Shown here: piece by piece, positions 9,031-18,100 of the stretch
Layout: each line of letters starts with the position of its first letter
How positions within the stretch are numbered: position 1 is the stretch's first letter
Program-made: the position numbers and the translations under genes
NCBI GenBank assembly: GCA_030627905.1
Contig: DAOVRZ010000028.1
Span: 1 to 49,547, forward strand
Direction: 5' to 3'
From: JAGMES01 sp023128035
GTDB lineage: Bacteria; Bacillota; Halanaerobiia; DY22613
DNA length: 49,547 nucleotides
The notes under the pieces: generated by a model
What the model saw: only the letters and a program-made list of their open reading frames with translations
Told to the model about the DNA's origin: nothing
Databases searched by the model: none

Positions 9031-9258
9031 TTAATTATTAAAGGAACATTCCTGTAATAATTTTAATAGGTGTAAGATATTTTCCATGTTTGACTTGATA
9101 ACTAATGAGAAGTTGAATAAAATCCATTTTTCGGGAATTTCAATAACAGGCATTTGATCAACTTGAAGTCTTTTATAAGGTTTGTTAATTGGTTCATCGT
9201 AAATGTTTCGAGCAATATGCTTACCAAGAAAAGAACTGATAATATCTACAAATAAAGG
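9031..9258 (-). pseudogene. Decayed minus-strand coding fragment in the leader region
   Basis: On the minus strand a frame is open through about 75 codons and ends at TAA (9031-9033). It reads SSFLGKHIARNIYDEPINKP, then YKRLQVDQMPVIEIPEKW. The composition looks protein-like, with no start codon of its own in a sensible place, so it may be the tail of a former gene or mobile element. I do not recognise the family. It lies antisense inside the presumed leader of the cluster mRNA. Confidence 0.25.
9041..9062. repeat. Copy 1 of a 22-nt dispersed motif
   Basis: The core GGAACATTCCTGTAAT is nearly identical to the motif at 12074-12095 (20 of 22 bases over the full span). The GGAA-CA-TTCC part is palindromic. 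It could be an insertion-sequence end, a protein-binding site or chance. Confidence 0.4.
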
Positions 9259-9270
9259 GAGGATATAACT

Positions 9271-11250
9271 ATGGAAAATTTAAATCATATATCTGATACA
9301 ATTCTACTTATCATTATGTTTTTAGTAGGAATATTTTTGTTGGTCGGTTTTTACTATATTATAAAAATAATAATAGATATTATAAAAAAGGAGAGGAAAT
9401 TTGATAAAAAAGGGTTTAAAGGAGTGGTCGGTTTTGTTATTTCCTTTATAATGTTACTATCTCTAGTTGTTGCATTATACTTGGTTCCCACTATTCTTTT
9501 AAATGGAACTTCCTGGAGTTTATTACAAACACAGATATCTGGTAATTTAATGCTAGCATATTATGAGATCAATATTTCTATTGCAATATTTTATTTATAT
9601 TTTCTTTTGGAGTTTTTTACTTATAAGCCGGATAATAGACCTTATTTTTTGGTGGTAACTTTAAGTTTAGTTAGTGGAGGTGCATATGCATTTGTAATGT
9701 TTATTGTCAACAAATCCCTTTCAAGTGGAAGTTATATGAAGTTGGCTTTAGGAGGATATTTTGTATTGGGTTTAATGCTATACGTTTTTTGCCAAAAACA
9801 GGTTCGAGTGTATCTAATCGGTCTAACCAATAATATGATTTATCATAAAAGAATAGATTTAATTTCAAAAATATTGAAGACCTCTTATTATAAAATAGAA
9901 AACATAGGGAAAGAAAAGATATACACATGTCTCAATACGGACACTGAAGTGATCAGCAACTCAGTAGGTATCATAGTGATCGGTCTCACTAGTTCTGTGA
10001 CAATATTTACAAGTTTTATTTATCTTGGTATTTCAAATATCTATGCATTACTGACTTCTCTTGTTTTAGTAACAATAGCAGGAATATTATTAGTATTAGT
10101 TAATAAATCAGCTCTTGATTTTTTTGCTCAAAACCGTGATGCACAAAACACCTTCTTTAAATTCATAGATGATTTGGTGAATGGATTTAAAGAATTGTAT
10201 CTTCATAAAATCAGGAGAGAAGAATTCAAGAGTGATATGTCAAACAACTGTGATATCTATAGAATAACACGAACACGGGCTGAGTTGGTTGGAGCCAATG
10301 TATATTTTCTTGGTGAATTGATTGCTTTCTTTTTATTGGGAGGACTGCTCTTTCTTCTTCCTACAATTTATAAAGGAATTACAAATGTTACATTAAGTGA
10401 TTATGTATTAATATTCTTATTTCTAAAGGGACCTATTGACAATGTATTAAATATGATACCACGGATGAATCTGGTAAAAATAAGTTGGAAAAGAATCACT
10501 GATATTTTGGAACTGATTAAATCAATGGAATGTTCTGTTATAGATGATGAAAAAACCTTGACAGATGATCTAATATTATCTATGGAAGGCATACTATATA
10601 AATACAAGAATGTTGAAGACAAGGCGTTTGTTGTTGGACCGATTGATTATAGCTTTAAGAAAGGTGAGGTAATTTTTATTACTGGTGGTAATGGAAGTGG
10701 AAAATCTACTTTAGCAAAATTGATTACGGGTCTTTATTCTCCGGAGCAGGGTGAGATTCTGATTAATGGAAGTAAAATTGAACCAGAAAATTTAGGACAA
10801 TATTTTTCTACAGTGTTCAGTGATTATTATTTATTTGATAAAATGTATGGCATTGACTACAAAGGAAGGGAAAATTTGATAGAGCATTATCTGAAAATTC
10901 TAAGAATAGACGATAAGCTTGAAATTAAGAATGGAATTTTTAGCACTACAAAGCTTTCAACAGGACAGAAAAAGAGACTAGCATTATTAATTAGTTATAT
11001 GGATGACCGACCTATTTATCTTTTTGATGAATGGGCAGCGGATCAAGATCCCGAGTTTAGGGAGTACTTTTATTTGACTTTGATTCCTGAAATGAAGAGT
11101 CAAGGGAAGTGTGTAATTGCAATAACACATGATGATCGCTATTTTTATTTAGCAGATAAAGTTATGAAGATGGAAACAGGTAAAATTGTAAAAACATCTT
11201 CAAATGATGACTCTAGCGCTTTGAAATTGCTGGAACAAAGAAGTAGCTAA
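9271..11250 (+). CDS. Cyclic-peptide-type ABC exporter (fused membrane and ATPase domains)
   Basis: This 659-residue membrane protein has about eight hydrophobic segments in residues 8-370 (for example ILLIIMFLVGIFLLVGFYYI near the start), followed by an ATPase domain. The ATPase shows Walker A GGNGSGKST (about 472-480), the signature LSTGQKKRLALL, and Walker B in YLFDEWAADQDPEFREYFY, a stretch typical of the SyrD/PvdE-like cyclic peptide exporters. An H-loop follows in AITHDDRYF. Family members are usually nearer 550 residues, so the first 100 or so residues with two hydrophobic helices are extra. AAGGGAGG lies 8 nt before the ATG. As first gene of the cluster it most likely exports the lipopeptide product or a precursor across the cytoplasmic membrane, and may give self-protection (inference). 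Confidence 0.9.
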   Translation: MENLNHISDTILLIIMFLVGIFLLVGFYYIIKIIIDIIKKERKFDKKGFKGVVGFVISFIMLLSLVVALYLVPTILLNGTSWSLLQTQISGNLMLAYYEINISIAIFYLYFLLEFFTYKPDNRPYFLVVTLSLVSGGAYAFVMFIVNKSLSSGSYMKLALGGYFVLGLMLYVFCQKQVRVYLIGLTNNMIYHKRIDLISKILKTSYYKIENIGKEKIYTCLNTDTEVISNSVGIIVIGLTSSVTIFTSFIYLGISNIYALLTSLVLVTIAGILLVLVNKSALDFFAQNRDAQNTFFKFIDDLVNGFKELYLHKIRREEFKSDMSNNCDIYRITRTRAELVGANVYFLGELIAFFLLGGLLFLLPTIYKGITNVTLSDYVLIFLFLKGPIDNVLNMIPRMNLVKISWKRITDILELIKSMECSVIDDEKTLTDDLILSMEGILYKYKNVEDKAFVVGPIDYSFKKGEVIFITGGNGSGKSTLAKLITGLYSPEQGEILINGSKIEPENLGQYFSTVFSDYYLFDKMYGIDYKGRENLIEHYLKILRIDDKLEIKNGIFSTTKLSTGQKKRLALLISYMDDRPIYLFDEWAADQDPEFREYFYLTLIPEMKSQGKCVIAITHDDRYFYLADKVMKMETGKIVKTSSNDDSSALKLLEQRSS

Positions 11251-11352
11251 AAGTTTAATAGAGCAAAATCGGAAAGAATGTTGCTGAAGCATGGAAAAAA
11301 ACTTTTACAGAGATGAATTTTAAAGATTGTGGGAGGAGATGGATTATAAAAA

Positions 11353-12048
11353 ATGAAATTGTTTTGTCTACCATATGCAGGAGGATCAGCGGTTGTATAT
11401 TACAATTGGAAGAAATATATTGATAGTAAAATTGAAATATGTCCAGTAGAGTTAGCAGGAAGAGGAAAAAGAATTAGAAGTTCTTATTATAGTGATTTTA
11501 ATGAAATGGTCAAAGATGTTTACGACAATTTAAAGAGACACTTGAACGAAATGCCTTATGCAATATTTGGTCATAGCATGGGTAGCTGGTTGGCTTTTGA
11601 ACTAGCTCATAGGATTATGGAAGAGGGGTATGAAAATCCTTGTCATTTATTTTTTTCGGCGCGAAGAGCTCCCCAAATTTATAAAGATGAGCTGAATTTT
11701 CAGGAACTATCCTGTGAAGAGATTCAACATGTACTTTTTGAATTGGGTGGTACCCCAAGAGAGTTGCTTGAAAATAAAGATATGCTCAACCAGTTTTTAC
11801 CTATTTTAAAATCTGACTTTAAAGTAATGAGTACCTACAAATATGTTGAAAAAAAAGAGAAATTTCCATATAGTATTTCCATCTTAAGTGGAACTGAAGA
11901 TAAGGATATATCCACCTCTGATTTACTTGCATGGAAAAAGCATAGTCAGATTGGGTGTAAGATAAATAAAATATCGGGCGGTCATTTTTTTATAAATGAT
12001 AATATTAAGGATGTAACAAATTATATTAATAACACTTTGTTGGGATAG
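11353..12048 (+). CDS. Type II (editing) thioesterase of PKS/NRPS clusters
   Basis: The 231-residue alpha/beta hydrolase matches the GrsT-type external thioesterases, which clear misprimed or stalled acyl groups from carrier proteins. It begins MKLFCLPYAGGSAVVYYNWK, a family hallmark. The nucleophile is Ser75 in FGHSMGSWLAFELAH. The acid is probably Asp in SGTEDKDIST (about residue 180) and the base is His in ISGGHFFIND (about 210). Length is normal. An AGGAGAT site precedes the ATG. It lies between the exporter and the loading protein. No thioesterase domain is visible in the PKS or NRPS proteins within the window, so final release must be encoded beyond the right edge. Confidence 0.93.
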   Translation: MKLFCLPYAGGSAVVYYNWKKYIDSKIEICPVELAGRGKRIRSSYYSDFNEMVKDVYDNLKRHLNEMPYAIFGHSMGSWLAFELAHRIMEEGYENPCHLFFSARRAPQIYKDELNFQELSCEEIQHVLFELGGTPRELLENKDMLNQFLPILKSDFKVMSTYKYVEKKEKFPYSISILSGTEDKDISTSDLLAWKKHSQIGCKINKISGGHFFINDNIKDVTNYINNTLLG

Positions 12049-12507
12049 ATTTTAACAACTATTTTATTTAAAAAAGGAGCATTCCTGTAATGATTAAAAA
12101 TCAGAGTTACAAATAAAAAGTACCCCCTGATATAATACGAATCCTATTTGTATTGGAACTAAAAAGATCCCCTACAATGGGGAGAAGATTAGAAGTCAAA
12201 TGATAGATATGACATTACAGAATGTTTCTTAAAAGCTAAGTTTAATGTGAACTATTTGTTTTGAAATATTCATTCATCAATTAAAGGACTTTGAAAAGGG
12301 ATAGTACGGAGAAGTTGGTATTATTTTTCCATTCGGGCGTAGACTCTGTAATGGATTTTTTCTAAATTGGTCATAGACTTATTTCAGGATAAGGTTAATT
12401 TTTAGTATTTTTATATAATAATTTCCCTATCAAAAGTTTTTATTTGAAAGGCATGAAATATTGAGAATGAGTGAGTATTTCGGAAAAAAACTTTTTTTAA
12501 AGAGGGA
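12049..12507. other. Gap before the loading gene; no intact gene
   Basis: These 459 bases hold no supported gene. They contain copy 2 of the 22-nt motif (12074-12095), a small hairpin CCCC-TACAAT-GGGG near 12170-12185 without a T tail, and short broken frames such as PDIIRILFVLELKRSPTM that I cannot assign. A TATAAT at 12414-12419 lies about 100 nt before the FAAL start, but no good -35 box is present at 16-18 nt. The region may be an insertion-sequence scar or a separate leader for the PKS genes. Confidence 0.5.
12074..12095. repeat. Copy 2 of the 22-nt dispersed motif
   Basis: The core GGAGCATTCCTGTAAT matches the motif at 9041-9062 apart from two substitutions over 22 bases. Both copies lie in gene-free gaps of the cluster, the first upstream of the exporter and the second upstream of the FAAL gene. 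Confidence 0.4.
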
Positions 12508-12519
12508 GTGATTTACTAT

Positions 12520-15105
12520 ATGTTTAATACATTAGTTCAGGTATTAAAAGAAAAACAGAATAAAGTAGAGGAGAAGGGTATTACTTTTATATCAGGATCA
12601 GATAAAGAAGAATTTATTAGCTATAAAAACCTATATAATCAAGCTCGCTATATATTATATAATTTACAAAGTAAAGGGATCAAAAGGAAGGACTCTATTA
12701 TTTTAAAAATTGAGGATAATAAGATGTTTTTGAAGGCTTTTTGGGCATGCTTACTGGGAGGGATTATCGCAGTTCCAATTAGTCCAGGTTCGACTGATGA
12801 GAATCAGAAAAAAGCATTAAAAATATTGGAAATAACTGAATATGCATATTTACTTACAGATAGAAAAAACTCTCAGTATCTAGAAGAGTATATGAAAAAA
12901 AATAATTATACTAAAGAAATATTACAAGAAGCAGAGAAAAATGTAATAATGATTGAAGAGATAGACTTTATGTCAAAACTAGGCGATGTTTACGATGCAA
13001 AGCCTGATGATCTGGCGTTTATACAGTTTTCATCTGGTTCTACTGGCGACCCTAAAGGTGTGATATTAACTCATGAACAAATTATGACTAATGTTTATGA
13101 TCTTTCATTCGCAGGTGAATTCACTGAGGAAGATTCTGGTTTAACTTGGCTACCTCTTACACATGATATGGGGATGTTTGGATGTCATCTTGTGCCAGTA
13201 GTAACTGGTTTTAGTCACTGTATAATGCCTACTCAATTATTCATCAGAAAACCAACCCTTTGGATGAAGAAAATTAATGATCATAAAATTACCTTTACCT
13301 GTTCGCCTAATTTTGGTTATCATTTTTTTCTTCGTTATTTCAAGCCTGAAGACTGTGTAGATTGGAATTTATCCAATGTTAGAATTATTATTAATGGTGC
13401 TGAACCAATATCATATAAATTAATGGAAAGATTTTTAAATACTATGAGAAAATTTGATTTAAAAGAATCAACCATGTTCACCGGATATGGAATGGCAGAA
13501 GCTGTCGTAGCAGTAACTTGTCCACCTTTTGGTGAGGGTCTAGTTGGCAATGTAGTTGATGGAAAAACATTAAAGATAGGACATAAAGTAACTTTTCTAG
13601 AGGATGAAAATCATCAAAATGCAACCGTATTAGTGGAGTTAGGATACCCTCTTAGAGAATGTAGTGTTAGAATCTGCGATGCAAACAACAATGTTCTAAA
13701 TGATGATTTTGTTGGTTTTGTACAAATAAAAGGCAAAAATGTAACTAAAGGGTATTATAAAAATAAAGAAGCTACAAGGAAAGCAATTGTTGGAGATGGC
13801 TGGTTGAATACTGGAGATGTAGGGTTTTTGCATAATGGACGTTTTACTATTACCGGAAGAGCTAAGGATATAATTATTTTGCAGGGTCAAAATTTATATC
13901 CACATGATATTGAAAAAGTAGCTATAGAAATGGAAGATATTTCTCTTGGAGAGGTTGCCGTGTCAAGTGTATACAATCATGAGAAAGGGCAAGAGGAGAT
14001 AATTGTATTTGTTAAATACAGGAAGAATATAGATAAATTTATTATATTAGCAAATAAAATACAAAAGAATATAGCTAGAAAGATGGGTATTAAAGTAGAA
14101 ATGATAATTCCTGTAAAAAGAATACCAAAAACGACGAGCGGCAAGATTCAACGGTATAAGTTAGCTGAAAGATTTCAAAATGGAGAATTTGATTCATTAA
14201 TAAAAGAAATAAATTTATTAAGAAAAACTAAAGATAATATTGAATTTAGTCAGATCACTCCTACTGAAAAAATTATTCTTAAAATATGTTGGGAAATTCT
14301 TGGAGATGACACAATTGGTTTAAATGACAGTTTGAGAGATTACGGAGGAACTTCGATTCATGTAGTCCAGTTTCATCAAAAATTAGAAGAGTTTTTTTCA
14401 GGTAAAGTGACAGTTTCTGATTTGTATTCATATATATCTATATCAGATCTTGCAAAACAGATTGAAAATAGTGAAGAAATTAGTATAGAGCCTATTAAAC
14501 TTCCTCAAAGATACTTTGAAATCTCGAGTTTTGGTAAAAATGAGGGTGTCTTTGAATCTTATATAGAATCTGATATTGCAAAGAAATTTTTTACTATTTC
14601 TAAAGAATTAGGAATTGAATTTGTTGATGTAGTAGCTGCTTTGTTCATTCAACTTCTGTCTCAGATCTCTGGCTCAAAGGTTGTAACCATTCAAACAATC
14701 TTTACAGCTAAAAACACTGTTATTCCTGTTGGTATAGATTTAAATAATATTAATGATTTATGGATTTTAGCTAAAAACATAAACGAAACAATTCGTAAAA
14801 ATAAGACTTTTGCCTATAAACTAAATCAGGCAAAAAATTTTTCTCTTATAAAGAAAAAAAATGAAATATTACCTTTAATTTGCAATAGAGACTTGAAAGT
14901 TATAAACCAAAATATCTATTCTGTTTATGACATTATCCTTGAAGTGGATGAAAATGAAGGCAATATTGATTTGGTATGCTTCTTTAATGAGAATAGATTG
15001 AAGAAGGATAGGGTGAGGGAAATGTTTCTTAGTTATATGAAATTATTAGCTCATATCGGAAAAATGCTTTCATCTTCTTTAGAAGAGGAAGTTACTATTT
15101 TATAG
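12520..15105 (+). CDS. Loading protein: fatty-acyl-AMP ligase, ACP and half condensation domain
   Basis: The protein (861 residues from ATG 12520) would activate a fatty acid as acyl-AMP and load it on its own ACP. The ligase (about 1-570) has IQFSSGSTGDPKGVILTH, the FAAL-like WLPLTHDMGMFGCHLVPVV, TGYGMAEAVVAVTCPP, WLNTGDVGF and the catalytic-lysine region IPKTTSGKIQRYK. The ACP follows (about 575-650); Ser612 in DYGGTSIHV is the phosphopantetheine site, a variant of the usual GGDS. The last 200 residues (about 660-861) align in pattern with only the C-terminal lobe of a condensation domain and lack HHxxxDG. The open frame begins at GTG 12508, but that GTG lies in the ribosome site AGAGGGAGTG and ATG 12520 fits better. 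PKS 1 begins 1 nt after the stop, so the two are probably translationally coupled. Confidence 0.9.
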   Translation: MFNTLVQVLKEKQNKVEEKGITFISGSDKEEFISYKNLYNQARYILYNLQSKGIKRKDSIILKIEDNKMFLKAFWACLLGGIIAVPISPGSTDENQKKALKILEITEYAYLLTDRKNSQYLEEYMKKNNYTKEILQEAEKNVIMIEEIDFMSKLGDVYDAKPDDLAFIQFSSGSTGDPKGVILTHEQIMTNVYDLSFAGEFTEEDSGLTWLPLTHDMGMFGCHLVPVVTGFSHCIMPTQLFIRKPTLWMKKINDHKITFTCSPNFGYHFFLRYFKPEDCVDWNLSNVRIIINGAEPISYKLMERFLNTMRKFDLKESTMFTGYGMAEAVVAVTCPPFGEGLVGNVVDGKTLKIGHKVTFLEDENHQNATVLVELGYPLRECSVRICDANNNVLNDDFVGFVQIKGKNVTKGYYKNKEATRKAIVGDGWLNTGDVGFLHNGRFTITGRAKDIIILQGQNLYPHDIEKVAIEMEDISLGEVAVSSVYNHEKGQEEIIVFVKYRKNIDKFIILANKIQKNIARKMGIKVEMIIPVKRIPKTTSGKIQRYKLAERFQNGEFDSLIKEINLLRKTKDNIEFSQITPTEKIILKICWEILGDDTIGLNDSLRDYGGTSIHVVQFHQKLEEFFSGKVTVSDLYSYISISDLAKQIENSEEISIEPIKLPQRYFEISSFGKNEGVFESYIESDIAKKFFTISKELGIEFVDVVAALFIQLLSQISGSKVVTIQTIFTAKNTVIPVGIDLNNINDLWILAKNINETIRKNKTFAYKLNQAKNFSLIKKKNEILPLICNRDLKVINQNIYSVYDIILEVDENEGNIDLVCFFNENRLKKDRVREMFLSYMKLLAHIGKMLSSSLEEEVTIL

Positions 15106-15106
15106 G

Positions 15107-18100
15107 GTGGTGAAAGGGTTGCATAAATCAACGTTAAGTTTAGATGATTTGAGATTGGATGCTCATGTAGTGGATGAGGATCCAATCATAAAGGAGATTT
15201 CAACTAAAGAAATTGCTGTAATAGGAATGGCTGTAAAATTTCCTATGGCAGACAATCTTGATGAATATTGGACAATTATAGAAAATGGTTTAGATTGTGT
15301 CTGCAATTTGCCGAAAGAAAGAAAACAGGATACAGATCGATACCTGGAATTTATAAGAAAGATTGATGGAGTAGAATATTTAAAGAAAGCCTACATTGAC
15401 GATATAGACAAATTTGATTATGATTTTTTTCATATGTCGCCCAAAGAAGCTAGTTTGATGAATCCAATACAAAGACTCTTTCTTCAAGTGGCATGGTCTT
15501 CATTAGAGGACGCTGGATATGGAGGAAAAAGGATTGTTGGAAGTAATACAGGGGTGTATTTGGGTTTAATCAGCGATTTGGAAGGATACAAATATAAAGA
15601 GATGATTCATGAAGTTGATCCATTTTTACTTCCAATTTCTACTGCTGGTAATCTTGCTTCAATGACTGCTAGTAGAATAGCGTATATTTTAAATCTTAAA
15701 GGGCCAAGTATGCTTGTCGATACTGCCTGTTCATCTTCTTTGGTTGCAGTAGACTTAGCATGTAAAGCACTCCGTGATGGTACATGCGAAATGGCGATAG
15801 CTGGTGGAGCAAGAATCGGAATTTTTCCAATAGATAAAGATTATTATAAGATTGGAATAGAGTCTTCTGACTCTATGACAAGGACTTTTGACGATAACTC
15901 CGATGGATCAGGCTTGGGAGAAGGGGTTGCAGCAGTTCTATTAAAACCGTTAAATAAAGCTATTAGGGATAATGATAGTATTTATGCTGTAATTAAAGGA
16001 AGTATGACAAATCAGGATGGGACATCTATGGGAATAACTGCACCAAATCCACAGTCTCAAGTAGATTTACTGACTGAAGTTTGGGAAAATGCAGGCATAC
16101 ATCCTGACACACTTCAGTATATTGAGGCGCACGGTACAGGAACAAAACTGGGAGATACCATTGAAATAGAGGCTATTAAAAAAGCTTTTAAAAAATATAC
16201 AGATAAAATGCAATTCTGTGCTATTAGTTCTATTAAAACAAATATTGGTCATATATATGAAGGATCAGGGGTTGCAGGTTTTATAAAGGCTATACTTGCA
16301 TTGAAAAATAAGAAAATTCCTCCATCCATTAATTTTAATAAAGTTAACAGTAAGATTGATTTTGAAGATTCTCCTGTTTATGTAAATACGAAGTTGAGGG
16401 ATTGGGATGTAAAAGATCAACCTCGAAGATGTGGTGTAAGTTCTTTTGGTATTAGTGGAACCAATTGTCATGTCATTTTGGAAGAGGTACCCGATAACTA
16501 TAAATTAAGCAAATGTGAAAAAACGCAAATATTTACAATTTCTGCTCAGAACAAAGTGTCACTGTATGATATGATTAATAACTTGAAAGATTATATAAAA
16601 AGTAAAGAATTCAGTTTATCAGATGTTTGTTATTCCCTTAATATTGGCCGTGGTCAATATAGATATCGGGTGGCATTTACAGTAGATTGTATTGAAAATT
16701 TAATATCTAAGTTAGAAAAGTTGGGAAAAGTCGATTTAGACGATGCTAAGAGAATAGGTGTATTTTATGGAGAACACAAGGTGGTACCAGAAGGGAAAGA
16801 ACTAAAAGAAAAGAATGAACTTACTGAGATTCTTAAGAGAGAATTAAATATCAGAGCAGAGGAATTGCTTAAAGACTATAATTTTGTTAATAGTAGTGAT
16901 GAAGAAATTAAAACCGAAATTTGTCGTCTTTATGTCAAGGGGGCTGATATAGATTGGGACATATTTTACATTGGCAAAAGATATTCTAAAGTTAATTTAC
17001 CAAGCTACAAATTTGCCAAAAAGAGGTGCTGGATAGAAATACCTCAGTTTTTGAAGGAAGAAATCAAAGATTCAGAAAAATGTATGTTTTATTCTATTGG
17101 ATGGAAAACGGAAAATTTGGAAGCTACTGCTGTAAAGACTACAGATGATGCTATTCTCATATTCTTGGATGATAAAGGTATTGGCAGTGAAATTGCAAAT
17201 ATGTATCGAAATAAAGGTTTAAAAATATTGGAGGTTCAATTTGGAAATGATTATTCTAAGTTAGATGGAAAACAAATTTCAATATCCGGTGCTGAGGAAG
17301 ATTATACGAAATTAGCTATGGAAATAAAGCAGATGAATATTTCAAAGATTATTCATTTAGCCTCTCTAAATGAACGATCTGAAGTTTCCGCAGTTGAAGA
17401 ATTTGATCAGAGAAATGAAAAGGGAATATTTAGTCTTTATCACTTATCAAAGGCGTTAATAAACTGTGCAATTGATAGGGTGATAGATGTAGTGATGGTA
17501 TCTGATTATGTTTGTGAAGTGGATGGTACAGAAGATCGAATAAAACCAGAAAACTCAATTTTATTCGGATTTGGAAAGGTTCTTAGAAAAGAACATTCCA
17601 ATATTTCCTGTAGATGTATCGATATAGATGATTCAACTAAAGCTGCAGATATTTTAGATGAACTTGATACATTAACTAATTGTTATCGTATTGCATATAG
17701 AAAGGGTAATCGATATATTGAAGAATTTAAAGAAGTAGCTTTAGAAGAAAAACGAGAAAGAAAGTTAGAGCTTAAAAGGGATGGAATATATCTAATTACT
17801 GGTGGTACAGGTGGAATTGGTCTGGAAGTTGCTAAATTTTTGGGATCTAAAGAAAAAGTTAATATTGCTTTGCTTAGTAGAACTGGTTTACCTAAAAAAG
17901 ATGAATGGGTGGATCTATTGGCTGACGACAAAGACGAAAATAATATAAAAAAGATTAATTGTATTAAAGAAATTGAATCTATGGGGACATCCGTAAAATG
18001 TTGTAGTGTGGATGTTAGTGATCTGGAGGCCATGAAAAAAGTATTAAATGATCTTCGCAAAGAATTTGGAAAGATTAATGGAATTATTCATGGAGCTGGA

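Larger units (their letters stand above)
8746..9270. other. Gene-poor junction between housekeeping block and biosynthetic cluster
   Basis: No intact gene is visible in these 525 bases. The left part has short decayed-looking frames: TRNLMAMVNHGAALDRL ending at about 8850, and EKVDELIDEYRNKMFSLLTR ending at 8944. I cannot assign either. A good promoter lies at 8933-8961, a minus-strand decayed frame at 9031-9258, and a 22-nt motif shared with the gap at 12074. The ribosome site AAGGGAGG at 9256-9262 serves the ABC transporter. Confidence 0.6.

Noticed and set aside
12508..12519. GTG start four codons upstream for the FAAL gene
   Set aside because: The GTG is part of the AGAGGGAGTG ribosome-binding site itself; ATG 12520 is correctly spaced from it.
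15107..16480. First KS as a decarboxylating loading KS (KSQ)
   Set aside because: The active site is a normal Cys in VDTACSSSL with both His motifs, so it is an extending KS.
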